Below are positions 16,993 through 30,564 of a DNA stretch of 34,540 nucleotides, piece after piece (the first letter of the stretch is position 1; each line of letters starts with the position of its first letter). The notes below the pieces were generated by a model. That model was given only the letters and a program-made list of their open reading frames with translations. It did not search any database and was not told the DNA's origin. Made by a program: the position numbers and the translations under genes. This DNA comes from an uncultured Pseudomonadota bacterium (GTDB lineage Bacteria; Pseudomonadota; Gammaproteobacteria; Burkholderiales; Methylophilaceae), in the NCBI GenBank assembly GCA_903838125.1, contig CAILXF010000042.1:1-34540 (forward strand), written 5' to 3'.

Positions 16993-17487
16993 TTACCAAG
17001 ATTTCAACACCACTTCTTCGACATCGACTCCTTGGCAATCTTCGTTATTACAGCCGCTAGTTTTTTTCCATTCAACTGGAAATGGCATTTTCTCTGTCGG
17101 GAGTGGGGCGCCATTAATGCCATAGCCAAGCGCAAATACTACTGCACCATCTTTTACAGGAAATCCTGATCTAGTTTCAGCCATGCTAGTCATCATCTTA
17201 GATAGGGTTGATGGGACTTCATCATCACTATCTAACCATGCTTTAATCTTGCCATCATTCCGCACTGCAATCACTAAAAATCCCCAGTTCGCATTGGATT
17301 CGACTGTGCTGAGTTTCTCTCTAATATCAATTTCTAGCTGTTTAATGTATTTTGCCATCCCTTCAATATTTCCCACTTTCTTCATGGTGGCTATTTTTGG
17401 TTGCATCATTTTAATCATTAGGTACTCTACGTCTGTGGCTGAAGCCACCAGTGGGAACAGCATCAACAACATGGCAATAAATTTCAT
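16993..17487 (-). CDS. Exported protein of unknown function
   Basis: A 164-residue protein with a signal peptide (MKFIAMLLMLFPLVASA, then TD) and a good Shine-Dalgarno (AGGAG) before the ATG. The mature part is mixed alpha/beta with the strands GFLVIAVRNDGKIKAWL and GAVVFALGYGING and a CNNEDC pair near the C-terminus that could form a disulphide in the periplasm. I do not recognise the family. It lies 40 bases upstream of the peroxidase gene on the same strand, so the two may be one transcript with a shared envelope role. Confidence 0.7.
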   Translation of the reverse strand: MKFIAMLLMLFPLVASATDVEYLMIKMMQPKIATMKKVGNIEGMAKYIKQLEIDIREKLSTVESNANWGFLVIAVRNDGKIKAWLDSDDEVPSTLSKMMTSMAETRSGFPVKDGAVVFALGYGINGAPLPTEKMPFPVEWKKTSGCNNEDCQGVDVEEVVLKSW

Positions 17488-17564
17488 ATTAATACTCCTA
17501 AATAGTGTGGTTTATTATTATTTACGCTAAAAACTTTTAATACGACTAAGTAGATGCACATTAG

Positions 17565-19301
<1,737 letters not shown>

Positions 19302-19314
19302 AAACTAGGGGTAG

Positions 19315-19332
19315 GATCGCAGGGTTGCGATC
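19315..19332. other. Hairpin between convergent pgm and protease genes
   Basis: GATCGCA (19315-19321) and TGCGATC (19326-19332) form a perfect 7-bp stem with a GGGT loop in the 39-base gap between two convergent stop codons. No T-run follows on either side, so it may be a weak or Rho-assisted bidirectional end signal. Confidence 0.45.
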
Positions 19333-19340
19333 GTAAGTCG

Positions 19341-19817
19341 TTACTCTGCGACTTGCTTGATGCTCATTTCGCCTTTGTATAGCCGTACATCCATACGGCC
19401 TAAAAATGACATGCCCAATAATACATCGCCGTCTAAAGAGGGGGCAATCATCGCGGCCACATCATGCGCTTGTATTCCGCCTATTTGTACTGATTGCAAG
19501 CGCACGGCATAACCCACGCTATCCCCATTTGCAGTAGATGTGCGCACGGCATTTATGCTTTTAAGCTTCAGCTTGTCGGCTATTCTTTGCGAAATAGCGA
19601 CCCCCGTTGCCCCAGTGTCTACTAATACATCCACTTGTTCACCATTAATCAGCGCCTGCGCTCGGTAGTGGCCATCTAAGCCTCGCTTTAACACAACATG
19701 GTTGCTTTTGCCCATGTTGTCTAACTTGTTTGGGTTCTGGATGTTATCTACTAAGTAAAAAATGAGTGTGGCAAGTGCGCACCAGATAGCCGTTACTAAG
19801 AGTGTATTTTTAGACAT
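19341..19817 (-). CDS. Membrane-anchored retropepsin-like aspartic protease
   Basis: A 158-residue protein with one N-terminal transmembrane segment (about 6-23) and a single retropepsin-like domain facing the periplasm. The catalytic D67-T68-G69 motif lies in VDVLVDTGATGVAIS, and a second hydrophobic LLGMSFLGRMDVRL near the C-terminus completes the fold; YRAQALINGE is the usual strand before the active site. This matches the bacterial clan AA aspartic protease family with a TM anchor. Such single-domain enzymes act as homodimers. The natural substrate is unknown. It converges on pgm, and the next leftward-transcribed gene upstream is iscX, about 100 bases away. Confidence 0.85.
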   Translation of the reverse strand: MSKNTLLVTAIWCALATLIFYLVDNIQNPNKLDNMGKSNHVVLKRGLDGHYRAQALINGEQVDVLVDTGATGVAISQRIADKLKLKSINAVRTSTANGDSVGYAVRLQSVQIGGIQAHDVAAMIAPSLDGDVLLGMSFLGRMDVRLYKGEMSIKQVAE

Positions 19818-19919
19818 GATTAACTGAGATTGAATGCTTAATTTTTTGCAACTTATTTAATAATGACAGCTCAAACTTGTCAATGTTAAGGGGAGGTAAA
19901 GGCAAAATTTAAGCGTGGG

Positions 19920-20114
19920 TTATTCTGCTTCTTCTATCCAAGCTAGTTGTATTGCTTCTAGAATTTTTTCGCCACATTTTTCTGGACTATCGTTGAAGCC
20001 ATCTAAATCAAGTACCCATTGCATAAGGTCAGTAAAGCGGATGGTTTTAGGATCAATATCTGGATGGGTATCGTAGAGTGATTCTGCGATGGTTAATGTG
20101 TCTGTCCATTTCAT
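19920..20114 (-). CDS. iscX: Iron-sulfur cluster assembly protein IscX
   Basis: A 64-residue acidic protein that binds the cysteine desulfurase IscS and iron and tunes cluster assembly on IscU. The sequence MKWTDTLTIAESLYDTHPD, then DPKTIRFTDLMQWVLDL and KILEAIQLAWIEEAE is the classic IscX pattern (WTD...IAxxLYDxxPDxDPKTxRFTDLxxWV) and full length. The ATG at 20114 has AGGA at a suitable distance; a longer frame reaching 20297 would only add sequence from the divergent glyA leader. It stands alone, with no iscSUA-hscBA-fdx genes nearby, and is divergent from glyA across 174 bases. Confidence 0.95.
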   Translation of the reverse strand: MKWTDTLTIAESLYDTHPDIDPKTIRFTDLMQWVLDLDGFNDSPEKCGEKILEAIQLAWIEEAE

Positions 20115-20288
20115 GGAGATAATTCCTAAAGTTTTAATCAAACCTATTATAGCCTTGGCGACATTATTTGACTTTAAAATGCGTGCTACTTTAATCATGT
20201 CTAAGGTTTTAATCTTTAGCATGACGCGTGGTAAAATGTGGCCAGTTCGTTCATTCACTAATTTAAGTATTCGGAAAATATAAACATC

Positions 20289-21566
20289 ATGTCTCAAGCC
20301 CCATTAAATCCGGCACCATTTAACTACGCTAATACTTTGGATCAAGCTGATCCAGCGCTATGGGGCATGATCAAGCATGAGGTCGTGCGCCAACATGAGC
20401 ATATAGAATTAATCGCCTCTGAAAACTACACTAGTGCGGCAGTGATGCAGGCACAGGGTTCACAACTGACCAATAAGTATGCAGAAGGCTATCCTGGTAA
20501 ACGTTTTTATGGCGGATGTGAATATGTAGATCAAGTAGAGCAATTGGCTATAGATCGCTTAAAAGCCCTATATGGTGCTGAGTATGCCAATGTGCAACCA
20601 CACTCAGGCTCACAAGCTAACCAAGCCGTGTATTTTTCAATTCTCAAGCCAGGTGATACAGTGATGGGCATGAACTTGGGTCATGGGGGTCACTTGACTC
20701 ATGGCTCACCTGCTAATTTATCAGGTAAGTTATTCAACATCGTGCCTTATGGTTTAAATACAAATGAAGAAATTGATTACGATGAAATGGAACGCATTGC
20801 TGTGGAGTGCAAGCCAAAGCTATTGATTGGAGGTGCTAGTGCCTACGCTTTAAGATTTGACTGGGCGCGTATGAGCGAAATTGCCAAGAAAGTTGGCGCT
20901 TATTTCATGGTGGATATGGCGCATTACTCAGGTTTGATTGCAGCCGGCGTATACCCTAACCCAGTGCCACATGCAGATTTTGTCACTTCAACGACACATA
21001 AAACTTTACGTGGCCCACGCGGCGGTATTATTTTAGCTAAAGCTGAATTCGAAAAATCACTAAATTCCAGTGTGTTTCCAGCCCTGCAAGGTGGCCCATT
21101 AATGCATGTGATTGCAGCAAAAGCGACTGCGTTCTTAGAAGCCGCTCAGCCTGACTTTAAAGTGTATCAAGCGCAAGTGATTAAAAATGCACAAGCCATG
21201 GCGGAAACTTTAACCGCACGTGGTTTGCGTATTATTTCTGGTCGTACTGAATCGCATATGTTTTTGGTGGATTTACGTGCTAAAGGTTTAACCGGTAAAG
21301 CCGCTGATGCTGCGCTGGGTTTAGCGCATATTACAGTCAATAAGAATTCAATTCCTAATGATCCAGAAAGTCCGTTTGTAACCTCTGGTATTCGCATAGG
21401 TACGCCAGCGATTACCACTCGCGGCTTCAAGGAAGAAGAAGCTAAGCTAGTCGCCAATTTAATTGCTGATGTGTTGGATCATCCTACAGATGAAGCTTTA
21501 ATTGCCGCTACAAAAGCTAAAGTGCATGCCTTGACTGCCCGCTTTCCTGTATATGCAGGGCGCTAG
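20289..21566 (+). CDS. glyA: Serine hydroxymethyltransferase
   Basis: A PLP enzyme that converts serine and tetrahydrofolate to glycine and 5,10-methylenetetrahydrofolate, the main source of one-carbon units for biosynthesis. The 425 residues include the PLP-binding lysine K238 in [14 protein letters not shown], the [11 protein letters not shown] loop, the [13 protein letters not shown] segment with the PLP-pairing aspartate, and the C-terminal [16 protein letters not shown] motif. The length is typical. There are few ribosome-site signals before the ATG (AAAATATAAACATC). The gene is followed by nrdR, a common neighbour order in betaproteobacteria. In a methylotroph it would serve general C1 metabolism; serine-cycle use cannot be judged from this gene alone. 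Confidence 0.98.
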   Translation: MSQAPLNPAPFNYANTLDQADPALWGMIKHEVVRQHEHIELIASENYTSAAVMQAQGSQLTNKYAEGYPGKRFYGGCEYVDQVEQLAIDRLKALYGAEYANVQPHSGSQANQAVYFSILKPGDTVMGMNLGHGGHLTHGSPANLSGKLFNIVPYGLNTNEEIDYDEMERIAVECKPKLLIGGASAYALRFDWARMSEIAKKVGAYFMVDMAHYSGLIAAGVYPNPVPHADFVTSTTHKTLRGPRGGIILAKAEFEKSLNSSVFPALQGGPLMHVIAAKATAFLEAAQPDFKVYQAQVIKNAQAMAETLTARGLRIISGRTESHMFLVDLRAKGLTGKAADAALGLAHITVNKNSIPNDPESPFVTSGIRIGTPAITTRGFKEEEAKLVANLIADVLDHPTDEALIAATKAKVHALTARFPVYAGR

Positions 21567-21719
21567 GAAATAAGGTCAAGGATTTAATGGCCGAAGTCAG
21601 GGGATATGTTTGAGAGTTTATAGTTCTTATGGTGTATTTTTTCAGCATTTAGTGAGCACTCATGCTGGTGAAGCCCTGTGCGTGACTAATCTGTTGTCTT
21701 TAGTCCGCATTTTCTATCT

Positions 21720-22166
21720 ATGAAATGCCCTTTTTGCGGTGTTGATGATACCCAGGTAATAGATTCACGGGTGAATGAAGAGGGTAATGCTATACGTCGC
21801 CGACGCAAATGCAGTGCCTGCGACAAACGTTTTACTACTTATGAAACGGCTGAGTTGCATTTGCCACAAGTAGTCAAAACCAACGGTACGCGTGAGGAGT
21901 TTAGTCGCGAGAAATTACGTTTATCTTTCTCACGTGCATTACATAAAAGACCGGTGCCTACAGAGTATGTCGATCGGGCCTTGGATAGAATTTCACAAAA
22001 GCTACTGGGATTGGGTGAGCGCGAAGTACCCGCACGAATCTTGGGCGAGAGTGTGATGCATGAGCTCAAACTCATGGATAAAGTGGCTTATATACGATTT
22101 GCTTCTGTATACCGAAGTTTCTCTGATGTGGATGATTTTAATGATGTAATACGTGATCTAGATTAG
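21720..22166 (+). CDS. nrdR: Transcriptional repressor NrdR
   Basis: A nucleotide-sensing repressor of ribonucleotide reductase genes. The 148 residues have an N-terminal zinc ribbon with C3 and C6 (MKCPFCG) and C31 and C34 (KCSACDKRF), the RRRRKC DNA-contact strand, then an ATP-cone domain (about 49-139, beginning [16 protein letters not shown]). ATP or dATP binding in the cone decides its oligomeric state and DNA binding to NrdR boxes, as known for the family. It lies 153 bases after glyA, in a gap where I see no clear promoter. A membrane-anchored unknown and ribD follow on the same strand. Confidence 0.97.
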   Translation: MKCPFCGVDDTQVIDSRVNEEGNAIRRRRKCSACDKRFTTYETAELHLPQVVKTNGTREEFSREKLRLSFSRALHKRPVPTEYVDRALDRISQKLLGLGEREVPARILGESVMHELKLMDKVAYIRFASVYRSFSDVDDFNDVIRDLD

Positions 22167-22207
22167 CGATTAGTCATCGCAGTCTTTTCTAAGAAATAGG
22201 ATATGTA

Positions 22208-22585
22208 ATGAAATTAATTAATGGCTTATCAATCGCGCTAGCAGTATTTACAATAATCTTGACCATCGTTTTTTTTGGTTGGTGGATAATGAAAGACAGC
22301 GTTGTGTTTGGTAGCGAAAAATTTGATCAAGTTAAATGGATGCAAAGTGCCGCTACCATCACCACCGAATGTAAGCGCGGAGATATGGCGTATGACCTAC
22401 AGAAGAATATTTTGGCTAGAGGCTCTTCCAAAGAGGCTGTAGCAGTGCTGTTAGGACGTCCTAGCTTTGAAGATGGCCCGGCAGTTGAATACGACTTGGG
22501 TAAATGTATGCATGTTTATCATGGACTGCTTATTTTCTTTGATGAAAACAACCGTTTACTTAATAGCCGTATTTCATCGCACTAA
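22208..22585 (+). CDS. Membrane-anchored protein of unknown function, BamE/SmpA-like pattern
   Basis: A 125-residue protein with one N-terminal transmembrane segment (about 6-28) and a small soluble domain. That domain has DLQKNILARGSSKEAVAVLLGRPSFEDG, a pattern reminiscent of the two-helix start of the BamE/SmpA fold (GMxxxQVxxxLGxP), then VEYDLGKC and LLIFFDENNRLLNSRIS strands. There is no lipobox, so it is not a lipoprotein like BamE itself. Cysteines lie at about 55 and 97. It sits between nrdR and ribD on the same strand, with gaps of about 40 bases on each side. The resemblance is by eye only. Confidence 0.6.
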   Translation: MKLINGLSIALAVFTIILTIVFFGWWIMKDSVVFGSEKFDQVKWMQSAATITTECKRGDMAYDLQKNILARGSSKEAVAVLLGRPSFEDGPAVEYDLGKCMHVYHGLLIFFDENNRLLNSRISSH

Positions 22586-22623
22586 TAGTTCAATCTCAGC
22601 TTATCTCATCACGATAACGCATC

Positions 22624-23724
22624 TTGTTTTCAAGTACAGACCACCACTTTATGACCCTCGCTCTGCGACTTGCAGAGCAAGGTTTGTATAGTACGCAACC
22701 TAATCCACGTGTTGGCTGTGTCATTGTTAAAAACCAGAAGAGCATTGGAGAGGGCGCACACCTTAGAGCTGGTGAGGGGCATGCAGAAGTTATTGCTTTG
22801 CATCAAGCCGGCTCGCTAGCTGCAGGTGCTGATGTCTATGTCACATTGGAACCATGCAATCATCACGGGCGCACGCCTCCTTGTGTGGATGCTTTAATTG
22901 CAGCTGGTGTAAAGCGGGTGGTAGTGGCGATGCAGGATCCTAACCCCTTAGTCGCGGGCCAAGGCATACTGCGTTTGCAAGCGCACGGCATAATTGTAAA
23001 CAGTGGTTTGATGCAGAATGAAGCTCTCACTTTAAACGCAGGGTTTGTTAAGCGCATGACGCTAGCATTGCCCTATGTACGCTCCAAAATTGCTGCTAGT
23101 TTAGATGGACGAACTGCACTTAACAATGGAAAGAGTCGGTGGATTACTGGAGAAGCCGCACGTTTAGATGTACAGCATTGGCGTGCGCAGTCATGCGCCG
23201 TCGTAACCGGCATCGGTACAGTCTTAGCAGACAACCCAAGCATGAATGTGCGTTTGCAAGCATCTAAGCGTCAGCCATTACGGGTCATTGTGGATAGCTA
23301 TTTACGAACGCCAGTCAATTGCAAGATGCTTGATACAGTAAAACAAAATTCAGTCCTTATTGCCTACGCAAAAGACCAAAATCACCAAGTTACCCACTTA
23401 AGTGCCACGGGTGCTGAATGTTTGCATGTGCAAAATGTGTCCAGTCAAGTGGACTTAAAAGCTTTGCTACATCAACTTGCGCTACGTGGGGTAAATGAGG
23501 TGCTGGTCGAAGCAGGCCAAGGTCTTAATGGCGCCTTGTTGGCCGCGGGTTTGATAGACGAGTTTATTTTTTACTATGCGCCTAAGTTGATGGGCTCAAA
23601 TGCAAAAGGTATGTTTGCATTTCCTGAGTTAACCGATATGCAACAAGTCAGTAATTTAAAGATTTTAGATGTCAGGCAAATTGGTTCAGATATTCGCCTG
23701 CGCGCCCAACCGTTAAAAAACTAA
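22624..23724 (+). CDS. ribD: Bifunctional riboflavin biosynthesis protein RibD
   Basis: Catalyses two steps of riboflavin synthesis: deamination of the pyrimidine ring and reduction of the ribose side chain. The N-terminal deaminase domain (about 1-145) has the zinc motifs H53-A-E55 and PC78NHHGRTPPC87; the C-terminal reductase domain (about 150-366) begins YVRSKIAASLDGRTA and has the VLVEAGQGLNGALLAAGLIDE segment. Full length at 366 residues. The TTG at 22624 is used rather than an ATG at 22651 because MFSSTDHHFM... matches the family N-terminus; no upstream FMN riboswitch-like structure is obvious. The nrdR-ribD neighbourhood is common in proteobacteria. Confidence 0.95.
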   Translation: MFSSTDHHFMTLALRLAEQGLYSTQPNPRVGCVIVKNQKSIGEGAHLRAGEGHAEVIALHQAGSLAAGADVYVTLEPCNHHGRTPPCVDALIAAGVKRVVVAMQDPNPLVAGQGILRLQAHGIIVNSGLMQNEALTLNAGFVKRMTLALPYVRSKIAASLDGRTALNNGKSRWITGEAARLDVQHWRAQSCAVVTGIGTVLADNPSMNVRLQASKRQPLRVIVDSYLRTPVNCKMLDTVKQNSVLIAYAKDQNHQVTHLSATGAECLHVQNVSSQVDLKALLHQLALRGVNEVLVEAGQGLNGALLAAGLIDEFIFYYAPKLMGSNAKGMFAFPELTDMQQVSNLKILDVRQIGSDIRLRAQPLKN

Positions 23725-23740
23725 CGATTAATGATGCCAT

Positions 23741-24553
23741 ATGCTGATTGATACCCATTGTCATCTTGATGCAGCTGAATTTAATGTTGATCGTGAGTAC
23801 ATCGCATTGATGGCTAAGCAACAAGGCATTGATCGCATTGTAATCCCCGCTGTGGAGCGCGCAAACTTCGATACTGTCATTGCGCTATGTAATCGACATC
23901 AAAATTGCGCTTACGCGCTTGGTATTCATCCTATGTATGTAGATGCTGCCGATAACCTGGATATCGAAATCCTTCAAACCTATATTGAGAACTTTCACCC
24001 TATTGCCCTAGGGGAAATAGGTCTGGATTATTTTGTACGCACACCTAAACTTAACCCTGACCATATAGAAAAGCAGGTTATTTTTTTTACCGAGCAGTTA
24101 AAATTAGCTGCCCACTATGATTTGCCCGTGTTATTGCATGTTAGGCAGGCGGTGGATGATGTATTAAAGTATTTACGTCGTCACCCTGTGCGTGGCGGAA
24201 TTGCCCATGCTTTTAATGGTAGCTTGCAACAAGCAGAGCAATTTATTGAGCTTGGCTTTAAGTTGGGATTTGGTGGGGCCATGACCTATTCCCGAGCTTT
24301 AAAAATTCGTGAGTTGGCAGTTAAGTTACCTTTAAACGCGATCGTATTGGAAACGGATGCGCCAGATATGCCACCTGCATGGATAGGCCCTGGCGTTAGA
24401 AATAGTCCGTTAGAATTGCTTAAAATTGCACAAGTTTTAGCTGATTTAAGGCAGGTAAATGTGGCTCAAGTGCAGGCTGTTACGGGATGTAACGCCTTGC
24501 ACGCACTGCCAAAATTAGCTGAGTTATGCACATCACTTCAAGTGCTACATTAA
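23741..24553 (+). CDS. TatD-family metal-dependent hydrolase (YjjV-like)
   Basis: A 270-residue TIM-barrel hydrolase of the TatD DNase family, probably acting on nucleic acids in the cytosol. Metal ligands are visible: H6-x-H8 in IDTHCHLD, the glutamate in ALGEIGLDY, the histidine in LLHVRQA, the histidine in GIAHAFNGS, and the aspartate in ETDAPDMPP. The N-terminal IDTHCHL and the length match YjjV/YcfH-type members. It starts 17 bases after ribD. Its end is followed by a 264-base gap with no gene, an inverted repeat (AATCAAT/ATTGATT) and the DnaA-box cluster. Confidence 0.9.
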   Translation: MLIDTHCHLDAAEFNVDREYIALMAKQQGIDRIVIPAVERANFDTVIALCNRHQNCAYALGIHPMYVDAADNLDIEILQTYIENFHPIALGEIGLDYFVRTPKLNPDHIEKQVIFFTEQLKLAAHYDLPVLLHVRQAVDDVLKYLRRHPVRGGIAHAFNGSLQQAEQFIELGFKLGFGGAMTYSRALKIRELAVKLPLNAIVLETDAPDMPPAWIGPGVRNSPLELLKIAQVLADLRQVNVAQVQAVTGCNALHALPKLAELCTSLQVLH

Positions 24554-24686
24554 GTATTGTAAAAAAACCTTTATAATCAATGGTAGTTACGTAAGTTATT
24601 GATTTTAATGTAATAAATATTAGGTTAAAATTTAAGCGTTTTAAAAAAAGCCTTATAAATTGGTATGTTACATTTTATGCGCACAA

Positions 24687-24721
24687 CTATTCACAGAGTT
24701 ATCCACAGATAATGTGGAGAG
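24687..24721 (+). promoter_or_regulatory. Cluster of DnaA-box-like sites in an AT-rich gap
   Basis: TTATCCACA at 24699-24707 is a perfect DnaA box. CTATTCACA at 24687-24695 has one mismatch to TTATTCACA in the same orientation, 12 bases start to start. TGTGGAGAG at 24713-24721 is an opposite-strand box with two mismatches; with the first box it forms the inverted repeat TCCACA-GATAA-TGTGGA. The flanks are AT-rich on both sides (24554-24686 and 24725-24800). This may be a DnaA-controlled promoter of mtnA, a DnaA-titration site or part of an origin. Confidence 0.5.
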
Positions 24722-24817
24722 TATTTGTCAAATCATGGAACTTTTTTAAAGTCAACTTTTGAATTATTTATTTTTTAGCCTATTTGCACTTTATATTGCT
24801 AGGAATTGTGAGTTTTT

Positions 24818-25918
24818 ATGTTAGTCAACCAACAGCAATATCGCACTATTTGGCCGAATGAAAATGCTGAGCTTAGTTTAAGTGGCGTTTCTATTATTGA
24901 TCAAACAAAGTTGCCACATCGATTTGAAATAGTGACTATTCAGAGTTTGGAGCAAATGATTGATGCCATCAACAATATGCAGGTTCGTGGTGCGCCTTTA
25001 ATAGGCGCAGCAGCATCTTATGGTGTGGCCTTAGCCATGCAGCAAGATGCCAGTGACATATATTTGAACCATGCGGTTAAGCAATTGATTCACAGTCGGC
25101 CAACGGCAGTGAATTTGAAGTGGGCGGCGCAGCGGATGCTAAAACGACTATTGGATTTGCCTGAGGCAGAACGATTGTCTGCAGCGTGGCGTGAAGCCGC
25201 TGCTATTTGTGATGAAGATGTAGGGCTTAATCAAGCGATAGGCGTGCATGGCCTGACGATCATTAAGGCGTTAGCGGCTAAGAAACTAGGTCGTCTAAAT
25301 ATAATGACACACTGTAACGCTGGTTGGCTGGCCACCGTAGATTTTGGCACAGCGTTGGCGCCTATCTATGCCGCACATGACTCAGGTATTGCTGTTCATG
25401 TATGGGTGGGCGAAACCCGCCCGCGCAACCAAGGTGCTAGCTTAACTGCTTGGGAGTTGTCGCAACACGGCGTTCCACATACAGTGATTAGTGATAATGC
25501 GGGCGGTCATTTAATGCAACAAGGTGATGTCGATATGGTGATTGTTGGCGCCGACCGCGTTACGAGCATTGGCGATGTTTGCAATAAGATTGGCACTTAC
25601 CTTAAAGCTTTGGCTGCGTTTGATCAGAACATCCCTTTTTATGCCGCGGTGCCTTCGCCAACAATTGACTGGACTATGACGGACGGTCTTAAGGATATAG
25701 AAATTGAGCAACGTAGCCCACGTGAACTATCTTGGATTAACGGCCTGCTTGCTAATGGAGAATTGGCCGAGGTAAATATACTGCCCCCCAATACGCATGT
25801 GGCTAATCCGGCGTTTGATGTCACCCCAGCACGATTGGTGACGGGAATTATTACAGAGTTCGGTGTTTACAAGCCTGATCAACTTAAAACCATGTCATTC
25901 AATGATAGGCTAGGTTAA
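24818..25918 (+). CDS. mtnA: S-methyl-5-thioribose-1-phosphate isomerase
   Basis: Isomerises methylthioribose 1-phosphate to methylthioribulose 1-phosphate in the salvage of 5'-methylthioadenosine; homologues also act on 5-deoxyribose 1-phosphate. The 366 residues have the eIF2B-like fold, with [16 protein letters not shown] near the substrate site, catalytic C166 in [28 protein letters not shown], and D246 in [20 protein letters not shown]. The length is typical. The gene starts after a 264-base gap and is followed three bases after its stop by a class II aldolase gene, which strongly suggests a joint pathway. Confidence 0.95.
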   Translation: MLVNQQQYRTIWPNENAELSLSGVSIIDQTKLPHRFEIVTIQSLEQMIDAINNMQVRGAPLIGAAASYGVALAMQQDASDIYLNHAVKQLIHSRPTAVNLKWAAQRMLKRLLDLPEAERLSAAWREAAAICDEDVGLNQAIGVHGLTIIKALAAKKLGRLNIMTHCNAGWLATVDFGTALAPIYAAHDSGIAVHVWVGETRPRNQGASLTAWELSQHGVPHTVISDNAGGHLMQQGDVDMVIVGADRVTSIGDVCNKIGTYLKALAAFDQNIPFYAAVPSPTIDWTMTDGLKDIEIEQRSPRELSWINGLLANGELAEVNILPPNTHVANPAFDVTPARLVTGIITEFGVYKPDQLKTMSFNDRLG

Positions 25919-25921
25919 GCG

Positions 25922-26599
25922 ATGACACATTCAAATCTAATGCAATCATCACAAGCACTATTAAAAACGAGCCAAGATTTAGTGCGCTTAGGCTTAAATC
26001 GAGGCACCTCAGGCAACGCCAGTGTGCGTACCGATAATGAAGCGGGTGTAGCTGGCTTTTTAATTACGCCATCTGGTATCGCGGTAGACGATATGACAGC
26101 ATCAGATATGGTGTGGATGGATTTTTCCGGCAAGGTGCAGGGCAGTAAAGCGCCATCATCGGAGTGGAGGTTTCATCTTGACCTACTAGCCCATAAGCCT
26201 CAGCTTAACGCGGTTATTCATACACACAGTATGTTCGCGACCACTCTAAGTACTTTTCAAAAGGATATCCCAGCCTTTCATTACATGATTGCACTGGCTG
26301 GTGGCGATAGCATACGTTGCGCGCCTTATGCGCTATTCGGTAGCCAGCAACTTTCAGACTATGCCATTGTTGCAATGCAAGATAGGTATGCCTGTTTGTT
26401 GGCAAATCACGGTCTGATTGCGGTAGGTAAAAGCCTAGAATATGCTTTAGATATCACGCTAGAAGTTGAAGCTTTGTGTGAACAGTACGTGCGCGCATTG
26501 CAGATAGGTGAGCCACATATTTTGAGTTCACAGCAAATGCTGGAAGTGCAGGAAAAATTCAAAAATTACGGGTCATGGGCTGGAAAAACGCTAGACTAG
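25922..26599 (+). CDS. Class II aldolase, probable methylthioribulose/deoxyribulose-1-phosphate aldolase
   Basis: A 225-residue zinc-dependent class II aldolase/adducin-fold enzyme. The phosphate-binding GTSGNASVR (about 28-36), TPSG (49-52) and the KAPSSE stretch with E81, as in FucA, are present. The zinc ligands are H100 and H102 in IHTHSMFATTL and H163 in LLANHGLIAVG. It begins three bases after mtnA. In the known DHAP shunt, an Ald2-type aldolase splits the MtnA product to dihydroxyacetone phosphate and an aldehyde, so this gene fits that role better than the dehydratase MtnB; the two share the fold and cannot be fully separated by eye. The start has no good ribosome site, suggesting coupling to mtnA. 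Confidence 0.8.
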   Translation: MTHSNLMQSSQALLKTSQDLVRLGLNRGTSGNASVRTDNEAGVAGFLITPSGIAVDDMTASDMVWMDFSGKVQGSKAPSSEWRFHLDLLAHKPQLNAVIHTHSMFATTLSTFQKDIPAFHYMIALAGGDSIRCAPYALFGSQQLSDYAIVAMQDRYACLLANHGLIAVGKSLEYALDITLEVEALCEQYVRALQIGEPHILSSQQMLEVQEKFKNYGSWAGKTLD

Positions 26600-26629
26600 A
26601 ATGATGAAATTTTTATTTTGCATAAGGTT

Positions 26630-28325
<1,696 letters not shown>

Positions 28326-28376
28326 TCTTTTCAGAAGTCTTTAAGGCTATTACTGGCAAAAAAAGGAATTTGCAAC

Positions 28377-29216
28377 ATGAAATTATGTAATTTTGAAGTT
28401 GGCCTTGAGCACCCGCTGTTCTTAATAGCGGGTCCTTGCGTCATTGAATCTCAGCAAATGGCTATTGATACCGCAGGTCAGCTTAAAGAAATGGCTGCTG
28501 CCTTGGGCATACCTTTTATTTATAAATCTTCATACGATAAAGCCAATCGCAGTTCAAATAAGACTTTTCGTGGTTTTGGCATTAGCGAAGGTTTAAGAAT
28601 TTTAGATGAAGTGCGTCGCCAGATTGGCGTGCCAATTCTGACTGATGTGCATACGGCAGAGCAAGTGCCAGAGGTTGCTAGTGTGGTTGATGTATTGCAA
28701 ACACCTGCTTTTCTATGCCGACAAACCGATTTTATTAACGCTGTGGCAACCTGTGGCAAGCCGGTCAATATTAAAAAAGGTCAGTTTTTAGCACCCCATG
28801 ATATGCGCCAAGTGGTGCAAAAAGCCAAAGAGGCTAATGGCGGTGCCGATACTATTATGGTATGTGAACGTGGTGTTTCTTTTGGCTATAACACATTGGT
28901 TTCAGATATGCGCGCTTTAGCTATTATGCGTGAAACCAATTGCCCCGTTGTATTCGATGCTACGCACTCGGTGCAACAGCCAGGTGGTCAAGGCGATAAA
29001 AGCGGAGGTCAGCGCGAGCATGTCCCCGTCCTAGCCCGTGCCGCTGTGGCTGCTGGTATTGCTGGTATTTTTATGGAAACACATCCTGATCCAGCGCAAG
29101 CTTTATCCGATGGCCCTAATGCGTGGCCATTACATAAAATGCGTAATCTGTTAGAAGTACTGGTAGATTTAGATCGAGTGGTTAAAAAAGCCGGCTTTAT
29201 CGAATCAACCCTATAG
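28377..29216 (+). CDS. kdsA: 3-deoxy-8-phosphooctulonate synthase, metal-dependent type
   Basis: Condenses arabinose 5-phosphate with phosphoenolpyruvate to make KDO 8-phosphate for lipopolysaccharide. The 279 residues have the TIM-barrel landmarks [41 protein letters not shown] and FMETHPDP. C21 stands where non-metallo enzymes such as E. coli KdsA carry asparagine, and the other expected metal ligands are present (H197, E234, D245), so this enzyme should need a divalent metal. It lies between pyrG and eno with short gaps; the enolase product PEP is its substrate, which makes the neighbourhood metabolically coherent. Confidence 0.97.
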   Translation: MKLCNFEVGLEHPLFLIAGPCVIESQQMAIDTAGQLKEMAAALGIPFIYKSSYDKANRSSNKTFRGFGISEGLRILDEVRRQIGVPILTDVHTAEQVPEVASVVDVLQTPAFLCRQTDFINAVATCGKPVNIKKGQFLAPHDMRQVVQKAKEANGGADTIMVCERGVSFGYNTLVSDMRALAIMRETNCPVVFDATHSVQQPGGQGDKSGGQREHVPVLARAAVAAGIAGIFMETHPDPAQALSDGPNAWPLHKMRNLLEVLVDLDRVVKKAGFIESTL

Positions 29217-29247
29217 CAATAAAATAATTAGTTAATTGGAGGAGTAA

Positions 29248-30540
<1,293 letters not shown>

Positions 30541-30564
30541 GTTAATTCTTAAAGGTCAGTTCCC

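Noticed and set aside
19920-20297. A 125-residue version of the iscX frame starting at 20297
   Set aside because: The first 61 residues have no family resemblance and come from the glyA upstream region; the ATG at 20114 gives exact IscX length with a ribosome site.
24575-24605. Inverted repeat AATCAAT/ATTGATT after the TatD-family gene as a terminator
   Set aside because: The stem is short and AT-only with a 16-base loop and no clean T-run.
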